Of a stretch of 64,000 bases of DNA, positions 24,736-34,189 are shown one piece after another. The notes beneath the pieces were generated by a model. It had not been told where the DNA came from, searched no databases, and was given only the letters and a program-made list of their open reading frames with translations. This DNA comes from Alcaligenaceae bacterium (lineage in GTDB: Bacteria; Pseudomonadota; Gammaproteobacteria; Burkholderiales; Burkholderiaceae_B): the NCBI GenBank assembly GCA_013416455.1, contig JACCES010000004.1, forward strand, positions 62,001 through 126,000, written 5' to 3'. The number at the start of each line of letters is the position of its first letter. Within the stretch, counting starts at the first letter, position 1. Position numbers and translations under genes: made by a program.

Positions 24736-27700
24736 ATGCCGCTGTTTTTCATTGATCGTCCGATCTTTGCCTGGGTCGTCGCTCTGGGCATCACGCTGGC
24801 CGGCCTGCTGGCGGTGCCGAATATGCCGGTGGCGCAGTATCCCGACGTCGCGCCGCCCACCATCAACATCCAGGCCACCTATCCGGGCGCTTCCGCGCTG
24901 GATGTCTCCACCTCGGTGGCCAGCGTCATCGAGAACGAACTCAACGGCGCGAAGGGGCTGCTTTATTACGAGTCCGTCAGCGATTCCAACGGCCAGATGG
25001 AATTGAAGGTGACGTTCGAGCCGGGTACCGATCCGGACATGGCTCAGGTGGACGTGCAGAACCGGATATCCAACGTCACGTCGTCGCTGCCCGCGGCGGT
25101 GACCCAGCAGGGCCTGAAGGTCTCGCAGGTCAACACCGGCTTTCTGCTGGTGGTCACGATGTCATCCACCGATGGCTCGGTGAGCTCGCAGGCGCTGGCG
25201 GACTACATCACCCGCAACCTGCAGAATCCGTTGTCGCGCGTGGAAGGGGTCGGGCGCTTCCAGCTGTTCGAGTCGCCCCGGGCGATGCGGGTATGGGTGG
25301 ACCCTGACAAGCTGGTCGGCTTCAACTTGAGCATGGCCGAGGTCAATGCCGCCATTTCGGCGCAGAACCGGCTGGTGCCGGGCGGGATGCTCGGTTCGCC
25401 GCCCAACCCGGCCGAGCAGCGCATCGCCGCCCCCATTGTGGTGAACGGCGAACTGGCCACTGTGGAAGAGTTCAGCAACATCATTCTGCGTTCCAATCTC
25501 GATGGCTCCACAGTGAAGCTGTCCGATGTGGCGCGCATCGAAGTGGGTTCGGACAACTACATGTTCGGCGCCCGCCTGAACGGCAAGCCCACCGCCGCCT
25601 TCGCCATTTCGCTCACGCCCGAGGCCAATGCGCTGTCCACGGCCGAAGGCGTGAAGACCAGGATGAAAGAGCTCTCGGCGCTCTTCCCCGAGAACATCAC
25701 CTACGCCATTCCCTACGATACTTCGCCCTACGTGGCGCTGTCGATCGAGCAGGTGCTGCATACGCTGGTCGAAGCCATGCTGCTGGTGTTCGTCGTGATG
25801 TTCGTGTTCCTGCAGAACGTCCGCTATACGGTCATTCCAGCGCTGGTGGTGCCTGTCGCCATGCTGGGCGCGTTCGCCGTCATGCATGCGCTGGGCATGT
25901 CGGTCAATGTGCTGACCATGTTCGCGATGGTGCTGGCCATCGGCATTCTGGTGGACGACGCCATCGTGGTGGTCGAGAACGTCGAGCGCATCATGGTCGA
26001 GGAGGGGCTGCCGCCGCGCGAAGCCACCCGGAAGGCCATGCCGCAGATTTCCGGGGCGATCGTCGGCATTACGCTCGTGCTTTCCGCGGTCTTCCTGCCG
26101 CTGGCTTTCATGAGCGGTTCCGTCGGCGTCATCTACCGCCAGTTCTCGGTGGCGATGGCCGTTTCCATCATGTTCTCGGGCTTTCTGGCGCTGTCGTTCA
26201 CGCCGGCCCTGTGCGCCACACTCCTCAAGCCGATTCCCAAGGGGCATCACGAAAGCAAGCGTGGCTTCTTCGGCTGGTTCAACCGCGGCTTCGACCGGGT
26301 CACGGGCCGCTATGAATCCTGGGTGGCCCGCAGCCTGAAGCGCGGCGGGCGGATGATGCTGCTGTTCCTCATGATGGTGGTCCTCCTGGGCTGGATGTAC
26401 TTCCGCCTGCCCACCGGCTTCCTGCCGGAAGAGGACCAGGGTTACGTGATCGCCAATATCGAGCTGCCGGCGGGTTCCACGGCCAACCGCACGATCGAGG
26501 TGATCGAGAAGGTCGAAGCCTTCTTCAGCCAGCAGCCGCAGGTCGAGAACATCATCACGGTGCAGGGCTTCAGCTTCAACGGCAACGGCCTGAATTCCGC
26601 CATCGCCTTCGTGCCGCTCAAGGATTTTTCCGAACGCAAGGGCCACGAAAATTCCGCGCAGGCGCTGTCGGCCAAGGCGGTGCAGAATCTGCTGTTCGGC
26701 ATTCCGGACGCCATGGTGTTTTCCATCGTGCCTCCCGCCATCTCCGCGCTGGGCAATGCTTCGGGCTTCGACATGCGGCTCGAAGACCGTGGCAGCATGG
26801 GTCACGACGCCCTCATGATGGCCACCCAGGAACTGCTTGCCAAGGCCAACCAGAGCCCGGTTCTTCAGGATGTGCGCCTGACCGGCCTGTCCGCCGGGTC
26901 GCAGCTCGAGGTCACCATCGACCGCGACAAGGCCGCCGCGCTGGGTGTCGATTTCTCAGAGGCCGCCACCCTGATCAGCACGTCGCTGGGCTCCTCCTTC
27001 GTGGGTAAATTCACCAACCAGGGCTGGGTGCAGAACGTCTGGGTGCAGGCCGAGCAGGATCACCGCATGACCACGGAGCAGGTCCTCGGCCTCAATGCCC
27101 GCAACAACCAGGGCGGCATGGTGCCGCTGTCCTCCTTCGTCACCTTGGAATGGGCGCCGGGCGCGACCCAGGTGGTGCGCTACAACAGCTATGAATCCAC
27201 CCGTATCGGCGGCAATCCGGCGCCGGGCTATTCCTCGGGCCAGGCCATGGCCGAGATGGACAGGCTGGTGGCGGAACTGCCCTCCGGATACACATCGGAA
27301 TGGACGGGCCTGTCCTATCAGGAGATCCAGGCGGGCAACCAGACCGCCATCCTGCTGGGCCTTGCCGTGCTGGTCGTTTTCATGGTGCTGTCCGCCCTTT
27401 ATGAAAGCTGGGCGATTCCGCTGTCGGTCATGCTGGCCGTACCGCTGGGGATGCTGGGCGCGGTGGTGATGGTGACGTCGGTCGGCATGGTCAACGACGT
27501 GTACTTCCAGGTCGGCATGGTGACGGTGATCGGGCTGGCCGCGAAGAACGCCATCCTGATCGTCGAGTTCGCCAAGGATGCCTATGCCACCGGCGCCGGC
27601 CTGCTGGAAGCCACCATCGAAGCCGCGCGGCTGCGCTTCCGGCCCATCCTGATGACTTCGTTCGCCTTCATCCTGGGCGTGGTGCCCCTGGTTCTCGCCA

Positions 27701-27939
27701 CCGGGGCGGGCGCCGCAAGCCAGAATGCCGTGGGATTCGGTGTGCTGGGTGGTATGCTGGCGGCGACACCGCTCGCGGTCCTTTTCGTACCCACTTTCTT
27801 CGTCGTCGTGCTGTCCATTTTCAAGACGAAACCCAAGCTGCTTGGCGCCCAGGCGGCGCATCACAGCGCAGCGCACGCGGTTGAAGCCCCGCCGGCCGGG
27901 CCGGACGGTTCGCAGTCCACTGACAAGAATGCACCATGA
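24736..27939 (+). CDS. RND multidrug efflux pump, inner-membrane transporter (AcrB/MexB-like)
   Basis: The 1067-residue HAE1-family transporter has the canonical MPLFFIDRPIFAWVVALGI start, two repeats of six membrane helices with large periplasmic loops, the proton-relay aspartates in GILVDDAIVVVENVER (helix 4) and the lysine in IGLAAKNAILIVEF (helix 10). Drug substrates cannot be read from sequence; homologues export many antibiotics, dyes and detergents. It starts 10 bp after the adaptor gene and overlaps the channel gene by 4 bp. Confidence 0.95.
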   Translation: MPLFFIDRPIFAWVVALGITLAGLLAVPNMPVAQYPDVAPPTINIQATYPGASALDVSTSVASVIENELNGAKGLLYYESVSDSNGQMELKVTFEPGTDPDMAQVDVQNRISNVTSSLPAAVTQQGLKVSQVNTGFLLVVTMSSTDGSVSSQALADYITRNLQNPLSRVEGVGRFQLFESPRAMRVWVDPDKLVGFNLSMAEVNAAISAQNRLVPGGMLGSPPNPAEQRIAAPIVVNGELATVEEFSNIILRSNLDGSTVKLSDVARIEVGSDNYMFGARLNGKPTAAFAISLTPEANALSTAEGVKTRMKELSALFPENITYAIPYDTSPYVALSIEQVLHTLVEAMLLVFVVMFVFLQNVRYTVIPALVVPVAMLGAFAVMHALGMSVNVLTMFAMVLAIGILVDDAIVVVENVERIMVEEGLPPREATRKAMPQISGAIVGITLVLSAVFLPLAFMSGSVGVIYRQFSVAMAVSIMFSGFLALSFTPALCATLLKPIPKGHHESKRGFFGWFNRGFDRVTGRYESWVARSLKRGGRMMLLFLMMVVLLGWMYFRLPTGFLPEEDQGYVIANIELPAGSTANRTIEVIEKVEAFFSQQPQVENIITVQGFSFNGNGLNSAIAFVPLKDFSERKGHENSAQALSAKAVQNLLFGIPDAMVFSIVPPAISALGNASGFDMRLEDRGSMGHDALMMATQELLAKANQSPVLQDVRLTGLSAGSQLEVTIDRDKAAALGVDFSEAATLISTSLGSSFVGKFTNQGWVQNVWVQAEQDHRMTTEQVLGLNARNNQGGMVPLSSFVTLEWAPGATQVVRYNSYESTRIGGNPAPGYSSGQAMAEMDRLVAELPSGYTSEWTGLSYQEIQAGNQTAILLGLAVLVVFMVLSALYESWAIPLSVMLAVPLGMLGAVVMVTSVGMVNDVYFQVGMVTVIGLAAKNAILIVEFAKDAYATGAGLLEATIEAARLRFRPILMTSFAFILGVVPLVLATGAGAASQNAVGFGVLGGMLAATPLAVLFVPTFFVVVLSIFKTKPKLLGAQAAHHSAAHAVEAPPAGPDGSQSTDKNAP

Positions 27940-29438
27940 TTGCTGATTCGTTCCATCGCAAACTCTTGCCCGTCCTGCTGGCCGCCGCGCTGGCGGGCTG
28001 CTCGCTGGCGCCCGAATACCAGCGGCCCGGGGCGCCGGTGCCCGCCGCCTTTCCCAATGCCGATGCCCTGGGCGGGGCCCGCGGGGACGCCGGCGCCGCT
28101 GTCGGGCATGGCGCCGACCTGGGCTGGCGCGAATTCTTCAGCGATGCCCGCCTGCGCGATCTGATCGGCCTTGCTTTGGACAACAACCGCGACCTGCGCA
28201 TCGCGCTGGGGCGTGTGGAAGAGGCCAGGGCGCAATACGGCATTGCCGACAGCGAGCGACTGCCCACATTCGGGGCCGGTGGCAATGCGCAGGTCACGCG
28301 TTCCCCGGCGGACATGCGCATGGGGGGGCCGGACAGCCCCAGCGTGTCGCGCAGCTATATGGCGGGGGTGGCGATGACCACCTTCGAACTGGATTTCTTC
28401 GGCCGCATCCGCAATCTGAGCGAAGCGGCGCGCCAGCAGTTCCTGGCCACCGCCCAGGCGCAGCGCACCGTGCAGATCAATCTGGTGGCTCAGGTGGCCG
28501 AAGCCTATTTCAGGCTGCGCACCGCCCACCAGCTGCAGGAACTCATGGACAAAACCCTGCGCTCGCGCGAGGCCACGCTGCGGCTGGTGCAGGCCCGGTA
28601 CGATACCGGCGTGGCATCGGCGCTCGATCTGCAGCAGGCGCGCGGCCAGGTCGAGACCATACGCGCCGACCAGCAGGCCATGCGGCGGGTCGAGGCCCAG
28701 GCGCTCAACGCCCTGCAGCTGCTGGTGGGGGCGCCCCTGCCTGACGATCTGCCGCCGCCGGCCATCTTCGGCCGCGACCAGGTGCTGGCATCGATTCCCG
28801 TGGGCCTGCCGTCCGACCTGCTGACGCGCCGTCCGGACGTCATCGGCGCCGAACATGCGCTGGTGGGCGCCAATGCGAACATCGGCGCGGCGCGGGCCGC
28901 CTTCTTCCCCAACATTTCCATCACGGGCCTGCTGGGTTTCGCCAGCCCGCAGCTGGGCGGTCTGTTCTCGGGCGGCAACCGCTACTGGCAGTATCAGCCG
29001 CAGATACAGGTGCCCATCTTCAGCGGAGGCGTGGCGGGCAACCTCGACCTGGCCGAAGCGCGCAAGAACATCGCGGTGGCCGAGTACGAAAAGACCATCC
29101 AGACGGCCTTCCGCGAGGTGGCCGATGCGCTGGCGGGCGAGGCCACCTACTGGGACCAGCTCGAAGCCATGCGCGCGCTGGAAGCCACGGCCACCGAAGC
29201 CTTGCGTCTGGCCAACCTGCGCTATGAAACCGGCGTGGACAGCTTCCTGCAGGTGCAGAGCGCCGAAGTGAATCTGTATGGCGTCCAGCAGTCCTTTCTG
29301 CAGGTCGGCGCCGAATCCCTGCTCAATCGCGTGGGGCTGTACAAGGCCCTGGGGGGCGGCTGGCTCGAAGACTCCTCCGATGGCATTGCCGTGCAGGAGC
29401 CGGGCAGCGTAACGGGGCGGAGCCCCGACGCGGATTGA
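27936..29438 (+). CDS. Outer-membrane efflux channel lipoprotein (OprM/NodT family)
   Basis: The 500-residue TolC-like channel is a lipoprotein (LAGC, Cys22) beginning CSLAPEYQRPGAP, the typical OprM/CusC opening. Two repeats of the coiled-coil/beta structure follow, with family segments LLTRRPDVIGAEHALVGANANIGAARAAFFPNISITG and LANLRYETGVDSFLQVQSAEVNLY. It completes the tripartite pump. Its product can serve other pumps as well (family knowledge). Confidence 0.93.
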   Translation: MIADSFHRKLLPVLLAAALAGCSLAPEYQRPGAPVPAAFPNADALGGARGDAGAAVGHGADLGWREFFSDARLRDLIGLALDNNRDLRIALGRVEEARAQYGIADSERLPTFGAGGNAQVTRSPADMRMGGPDSPSVSRSYMAGVAMTTFELDFFGRIRNLSEAARQQFLATAQAQRTVQINLVAQVAEAYFRLRTAHQLQELMDKTLRSREATLRLVQARYDTGVASALDLQQARGQVETIRADQQAMRRVEAQALNALQLLVGAPLPDDLPPPAIFGRDQVLASIPVGLPSDLLTRRPDVIGAEHALVGANANIGAARAAFFPNISITGLLGFASPQLGGLFSGGNRYWQYQPQIQVPIFSGGVAGNLDLAEARKNIAVAEYEKTIQTAFREVADALAGEATYWDQLEAMRALEATATEALRLANLRYETGVDSFLQVQSAEVNLYGVQQSFLQVGAESLLNRVGLYKALGGGWLEDSSDGIAVQEPGSVTGRSPDAD

Positions 29439-29576
29439 CCCCGCGCCCAAGCGCAAACCTCTCGACCTCGCGGCCTGCAGGGCGGGGTGGAACAGCCCTG
29501 GCCGGAAGGCCGCCGGCGGGCGCAAGCTGCCTAAAATCCGTAAAAAGCCCATAATAGGGGTTTTGGAGGGTTTGCC

Positions 29577-30329
29577 ATGATAGAGCTGGGCGTGAACATC
29601 GATCACGTCGCCACGTTGCGTCAGCAGCGCCATACGGTGTATCCCGATCCCATCGAAGCGGCCCGCCGGGCCGAAGACGCGGGCGCCGACCTCATCACCC
29701 TGCATCTGCGCGAAGACCGCCGCCACATCCAGGACGCCGACGTCGACGCGATCCGGCCGGTGCTGCGCACGCGTATGAATCTGGAATGCGCGGTGACGCC
29801 CGCCATGCTCGATATCGCCTGCCGGGTCAGGCCGCAGGATGTCTGCCTGGTGCCGGAAAGGCGCGAAGAACTGACCACCGAAGGCGGGCTGGACGTCGCC
29901 GGCCATTTCGATGTGGTTCGCGATGCGGTGTCGCGCCTGCATGATGCGGGTATCCGCGTGTCGCTGTTCATCGATCCGGAAGCGCGGCAGATCGAGGCGG
30001 CGCAACGGGCCGGTGCGACGGTCATCGAATTGCACACGGGCGCCTATGCCGAAGCCGGCGCCGATCCGGCGGCCAGCGAAGCCGAGCTTCAGCGCCTGCG
30101 GGCGGGTGTTGCCGACGGCATATCCCAGGGGCTGCGCGTCAACGCCGGCCATGGGCTGCACTACACCAATGTACAAGCCATCGCAGCCATGGAAGGCATC
30201 GCCGAACTGAACATCGGGCATGCCATCGTGGCGCGGGCCGTATTCGATGGCTGGGAAAAGGCCATTCGTGACATGAAGGCGGAAATGATCATCGCCCGCC
30301 AGGCTGTTTCCAGGAGGGAAAATGTCTGA
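29577..30329 (+). CDS. pdxJ: Pyridoxine 5'-phosphate synthase PdxJ
   Basis: PdxJ condenses 3-amino-2-oxopropyl phosphate with deoxyxylulose 5-phosphate to pyridoxine 5'-phosphate in the DXP-dependent vitamin B6 pathway. The 250-residue TIM barrel has the invariant [59 protein letters not shown] and [12 protein letters not shown] motifs. GGAGGG stands eight bases before the ATG. In many proteobacteria acpS follows; here a nitroreductase gene overlaps the end by 8 bp. Confidence 0.95.
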   Translation: MIELGVNIDHVATLRQQRHTVYPDPIEAARRAEDAGADLITLHLREDRRHIQDADVDAIRPVLRTRMNLECAVTPAMLDIACRVRPQDVCLVPERREELTTEGGLDVAGHFDVVRDAVSRLHDAGIRVSLFIDPEARQIEAAQRAGATVIELHTGAYAEAGADPAASEAELQRLRAGVADGISQGLRVNAGHGLHYTNVQAIAAMEGIAELNIGHAIVARAVFDGWEKAIRDMKAEMIIARQAVSRRENV

Positions 30330-30894
30330 AAACGCTTTGCAGTTCCTGCTCGACCGCCAGTCGGTGAAGTTCGTGCGCGAGCCCGGCCCCGACGAGCGGC
30401 AGCTCGGGCTGATATTGCAGGCGGGCATGTCGGCCCCCGATCATGGCAAGCTCAGGCCCTGGCGCTTTTCCCTGATCCGCCAGGAATCCATGCAGGCATT
30501 CGTCGACAAGCTGTTTGCGACCGCACAGGCTTCGGACAAGCCCATACCCGCGCAAAAGGAAGAGAACGCCCGCCGCTGGCTCAAAGACGTACCGCTGCTC
30601 ATTGCGCTCGCCAGCCATCGCGACCACAGCGTCACCAAGATCCCCGAACACGAGCGCATGCTGGCGGTCGGCGCGGCGGCCATGAACATGCTCAATGCCG
30701 CCCATATGCTGGGTTTCGGCGCTTTCTGGAGCACCGGCCTGGGCACCTACATCGACGAAGTCAACGAGATGCTCGGCTTCGATCCGCTCGATTACCGTTT
30801 CATGGGCTATCTCGCCATCGGCACGCCCATCGATGAAACCTTCGCGATGACCCGCCCCGATTACCGCCAGTACGTGAAGGAATACCGTCCATGA
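30322..30894 (+). CDS. Nitroreductase family FMN oxidoreductase (YdjA-like)
   Basis: The 190-residue compact nitroreductase resembles E. coli Ydj[22 protein letters not shown] at the N-terminus with the FMN-binding Arg-Ser pair, [37 protein letters not shown] and [17 protein letters not shown]. Such enzymes are FMN dimers reducing nitro or quinone-like compounds; the natural substrate is unknown. Overlaps of 8 bp with pdxJ and 4 bp with the next flavoprotein gene suggest a coupled three-gene unit. Confidence 0.9.
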   Translation: MSENALQFLLDRQSVKFVREPGPDERQLGLILQAGMSAPDHGKLRPWRFSLIRQESMQAFVDKLFATAQASDKPIPAQKEENARRWLKDVPLLIALASHRDHSVTKIPEHERMLAVGAAAMNMLNAAHMLGFGAFWSTGLGTYIDEVNEMLGFDPLDYRFMGYLAIGTPIDETFAMTRPDYRQYVKEYRP

Positions 30895-32291
30895 AGACGC
30901 TGAAGGTCGATGTCGCCATCATCGGCGCCGGGACGGCGGGCATGACGGCCTGGCGGGCGGCAACCCGGGAAGGCGCCCGCAGCGTGCTGATCGAAGACGG
31001 CCCCTACGGCACCACCTGCGCGCGGGTGGGCTGCATGCCTTCCAAGCTGCTGATCGCCGCCGCCGAGGCGGCCCACATGGCGGCCCATGCGGCGCCCTTT
31101 GGCGTGCATGCCGAAGGTCTGCGCATCAATGGCCGCGAAGTCATGGACAGGGTGCGCGGGGAACGCGACCGTTTCGTTGGCTTCACCTTGCGCAGCATCG
31201 AGAGCATGCCCGAAGAGGACAAGCTGCGCGGCCGTGCCAGCTTCCTGTCGGACACTGTCCTGGATGTGGGTGGCCATACACGGGTGGAAGCGCGCAGCGT
31301 GGTGATCGCCACCGGCACCCGCCCCAACGTGCCGGCGCAGTACCAGCCCCTGGCCGACCGGGCCATCGTCAATGACGATGTCTTCGACTGGGCCGACCTG
31401 CCCGAAAGCGTGCTGGTCATCGGTGCGGGCGTCATCGGGCTGGAAATCGGCCAGGCACTGTCGCGCTTGGGGGTGCGCACCCGCATCCTGCAGCGCAGCA
31501 ACCGCCTGGGCGGCCTGCGTGATCCGCTGGTGTTCCGTGGTGCGCTGGCGGCGTTTCGCGAAGAACTCGATCTCTGCCTCGAAGCCGCCATTCTCGATGT
31601 CAGGCGCGTCGGCGAAGAAGCGGAAGTCCGCTATCAGGTGCCCGGCAACGCCGCCGTCACCGAGCGATTCGATTACGTGCTGCTGGCGGCGGGCCGGCTT
31701 CCCAATCTCGACAGCCTGGGGCTTGAACACACCGGGGCCAGTCTCGACGAGCGCGGCATGCCCGCCTATGACGCCGAAACCCTGCGGATAGGCGATACGC
31801 CCATCTTCATCGCGGGCGACGTCAACGGCGTGCTGCCGCTGCTGCACGAAGCGGCGGACGACGGCCGCATCGCCGGCAGGAACGCGGCGCGCTTTCCCGT
31901 CGTCGAACCCGGCCGGCGGCGGGCGCCGCTGTCGGTGGTGTTCAGCGATCCTCAATTGGCGGCCGTGGGCCTGCGCTTCAATGAACTGCCCGCCGATGCC
32001 GCCATCGGCGAGGTGGATTTCGCCAACCAGGGGCGTTCGCGCATCATGCTCAAGAATCGCGGCAAGCTGCGCGTCTACGCGGAACGCGGTACCGGGCTCT
32101 TCCTGGGGGCCGAGATGGCCGGGCCAGCCATGGAACACATCGGCCACCTGCTGGCCTGGGCCGTGCAGCAGAAGCTGACGGTCGATCAGATGCTGGCGAT
32201 GCCCTTCTATCATCCCGTGGTGGAAGAGGGCCTGCGCACGGCGCTGCAGCATCTGGCGGGGGAACTGGCCGGCGCGCAGAAGGCGGGTTGA
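30891..32291 (+). CDS. Dihydrolipoamide-dehydrogenase-like disulfide oxidoreductase
   Basis: The 466-residue class I pyridine-nucleotide disulfide oxidoreductase has an FAD motif IIGAGTAGMTAWRAA, the redox-active disulfide in TTCARVGCMPSKLL, an NAD(P) motif VIGAGVIGLEIGQAL, FIAGDVNG, and a C-terminal FYHPVVEEGL with the catalytic His-Glu. It has no lipoyl domain and is not linked to E1/E2 genes; a second, true E3 is encoded at 54952. Its partner is therefore unknown. The last 64 bp before the stop include the left copy of the 40-bp repeat that reappears at 42183, so its C-terminal tail may have been replaced by an insertion event. Confidence 0.87.
   Translation: MKTLKVDVAIIGAGTAGMTAWRAATREGARSVLIEDGPYGTTCARVGCMPSKLLIAAAEAAHMAAHAAPFGVHAEGLRINGREVMDRVRGERDRFVGFTLRSIESMPEEDKLRGRASFLSDTVLDVGGHTRVEARSVVIATGTRPNVPAQYQPLADRAIVNDDVFDWADLPESVLVIGAGVIGLEIGQALSRLGVRTRILQRSNRLGGLRDPLVFRGALAAFREELDLCLEAAILDVRRVGEEAEVRYQVPGNAAVTERFDYVLLAAGRLPNLDSLGLEHTGASLDERGMPAYDAETLRIGDTPIFIAGDVNGVLPLLHEAADDGRIAGRNAARFPVVEPGRRRAPLSVVFSDPQLAAVGLRFNELPADAAIGEVDFANQGRSRIMLKNRGKLRVYAERGTGLFLGAEMAGPAMEHIGHLLAWAVQQKLTVDQMLAMPFYHPVVEEGLRTALQHLAGELAGAQKAG
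32228..32267. repeat. Left 40-bp direct repeat flanking the catabolic island
   Basis: This segment within the 3' end of the dihydrolipoamide-dehydrogenase-like gene (starting GGGCCTGCGCACGGCGCTGC) recurs at 42183-42222 in the same orientation with a single difference (T at 32252, C in the other copy). The similarity stops sharply at both ends. It is the candidate left attachment site or duplication of an inserted block of about 9.96 kb. Confidence 0.75.
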
Positions 32292-32331
32292 AGCCGGCCC
32301 GGGGCAAGGCCTTCATGCGCGGCGCCAGGCG

Positions 32332-34134
32332 TCAGAACCACTCGGCCCGCATGTCCATCGCAGTGCCGTCCAGGCGGCGCAAGAGCGCGTGCTGGGCAGC
32401 GTTGCGCGGCAGTTCACATTTGAAGTACCAGTCGCACGCGGCGATCTTTCCGGAAACGAAGGCCATGCCCCGTGCTGAGCGTTCGGCAGCGCGCAAGGCG
32501 GCCAAGGCTTGTTCCAGCCATATCCATGCCACTACGGTGCGGCCGGCCGTTTCGAGATAAATGCTGGCGTTGGCGAGGGCCTTGCGCCGGTCCCGCTTCA
32601 GCTCGCAGGTCAGGACGTCCGTCGTATGCCCGAGTTCCGACCATTCCCGTTCCAGCTGGGCGGCATGAGCGCACAGGCTTTGCCGCCCGCAATTCTTTGC
32701 CCGATCTATGGTGGACGAGATGCGCTGGCCGAGCAGACGCATTGCATGGCCTTCGTCTGCGCCGGCCTTGCGCCCCAGCAGGTCGATGCCCTGGATGCCG
32801 TGTGTTCCTTCGTGCAGGGCATTGAGCCTGTTGTCGCGATACAGCCGTTCCACGGGATAGTCGCGCGTATAGCCGTATCCCCCCAGAACCTGGATGGCCA
32901 GGTTGTTGGCTTCGAGGCAGAACTGGGACGGCCACGATTTGATGATGGGAGTCAGCAGGCCGAGCAGCATGCCGGCATCCCGCCTGCCGGTTTCTTCCGG
33001 GGCGGTTCTGGCATCGTCGGCCAGTCTCGCCCCGGCCAGGCATAGTGCCACGCCGCCTTCAACGTAGGCTTTCGAAGCGAGCAGCATGCGCTTGACGTCC
33101 GCATGTTCGATGATGGGCACCTGGGGCAGCGAGAAATCCGCCTGATCCGGATGGCGTCCCTGCGTACGGGTGCGTGCGTATTCCAGGGCGTGCCGATATC
33201 CCATGTATCCCAGAACCGCCGAGCCCATTCCGACGCCGATGCGGGCTTCGTTCATCATATGGAACATGCATTGCAGGCCGCGGTTCGGTTCACCGATCAG
33301 TTCGCCCACGCAGGCGCCGTTCTCGCCGAAGCTGAGGATGGTCGACGTGGTGCCCCGGTACCCCATCTTGTGGATCAGGCCTGAAAGGGACACATCGTTG
33401 TGCTCACCCGGAGTGCCGTCGGGCCGCACGCGATGCTTCGGCACGATGAACAACGACAGCCCTCGGGCGCCCTGAGGGGCGTCCGGCAGGCGCGCCAGCA
33501 TGAGATGGACGATGTTTTCGGATAATTCGTGGTCCCCGCCCGAAATGAAGATCTTTGTGCCCCGCATGCTGTAGCAGCCGTTCCCCAAGGGAGTTGCGGT
33601 GCTGCGCAGGTCGGGCACGGAAGAGCCGGCGTTGGCTTCGGTCAGCGCCATCGTCCCCAGCCACTTTCCCGACAACAGCGCGGGCAGATATCGCCGTTTC
33701 TGCTCGTCGCTTCCGTAGGCCTTGATCAGATTGGCATTGGCCGCGGTCAGGAACAGATAGGCGGATGTAGGTGTATTCGCCGAGCGGAAGAGGGCGAAGC
33801 AGGCCTGGCTTACCGAAACGGGCAGCTGCAGGCCGCCCATTTCCGCATCGTGGACGGCGGCCAGAAACCCGGCCGAGGCGAAGGCTTCGATGGCCGCGCC
33901 GACTTGCGGAATCATCTCGACCTTTCCATTCACCAGCCGGGGTTCGTGTTCATCCGCTTCGTGGGCATGAGGGGAAAAATAGTCGGCCGCCATCCGTTCC
34001 GCCGTGTCCATGATCGCGCGGAAGGTGTCTTTGCTGTGCTCCTGGTATCTGGGCCTGGCGCACAGCGATTCCACATCCAGGAAGTCGTACAGAAGGAAGT
34101 CCAGAGTCTCCCTGTCCATCAATGCGGTATTCAT
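32332..34134 (-). CDS. Acyl-CoA dehydrogenase, long (600 aa) AcdA/DmdC-like class
   Basis: This FAD enzyme oxidises an acyl-CoA to the enoyl-CoA. The 600-residue product has the N-terminal helical domain, the LTEANAGSSVPDLRSTATPLG flavin-binding region, MNEARIGVGMGSAVLGYMGYRHALEYARTRTQGR, and LGGYGYTRDYPVERLYRDNRLNALHEGTHGIQGIDLLGRK. The glutamate in HEGTHGIQ is at the catalytic-base position of this subclass. The extra C-terminal domain (about residues 470-600) is typical of the group containing 3-methylmercaptopropionyl-CoA dehydrogenase. It is the last gene of the island operon; its true substrate is unknown. Confidence 0.88.
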   Translation of the reverse strand: MNTALMDRETLDFLLYDFLDVESLCARPRYQEHSKDTFRAIMDTAERMAADYFSPHAHEADEHEPRLVNGKVEMIPQVGAAIEAFASAGFLAAVHDAEMGGLQLPVSVSQACFALFRSANTPTSAYLFLTAANANLIKAYGSDEQKRRYLPALLSGKWLGTMALTEANAGSSVPDLRSTATPLGNGCYSMRGTKIFISGGDHELSENIVHLMLARLPDAPQGARGLSLFIVPKHRVRPDGTPGEHNDVSLSGLIHKMGYRGTTSTILSFGENGACVGELIGEPNRGLQCMFHMMNEARIGVGMGSAVLGYMGYRHALEYARTRTQGRHPDQADFSLPQVPIIEHADVKRMLLASKAYVEGGVALCLAGARLADDARTAPEETGRRDAGMLLGLLTPIIKSWPSQFCLEANNLAIQVLGGYGYTRDYPVERLYRDNRLNALHEGTHGIQGIDLLGRKAGADEGHAMRLLGQRISSTIDRAKNCGRQSLCAHAAQLEREWSELGHTTDVLTCELKRDRRKALANASIYLETAGRTVVAWIWLEQALAALRAAERSARGMAFVSGKIAACDWYFKCELPRNAAQHALLRRLDGTAMDMRAEWF

Positions 34135-34189
34135 TCTTTCTCGTGTTCTCGTGCGGGTATGAAAGGGGGGCCTTGAGTTGCAGCTACCA

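Noticed and set aside
27861-30428. Long reverse-strand open frame opposite oprM and pdxJ
   Set aside because: Antisense of two well-conserved genes with no independent similarity.
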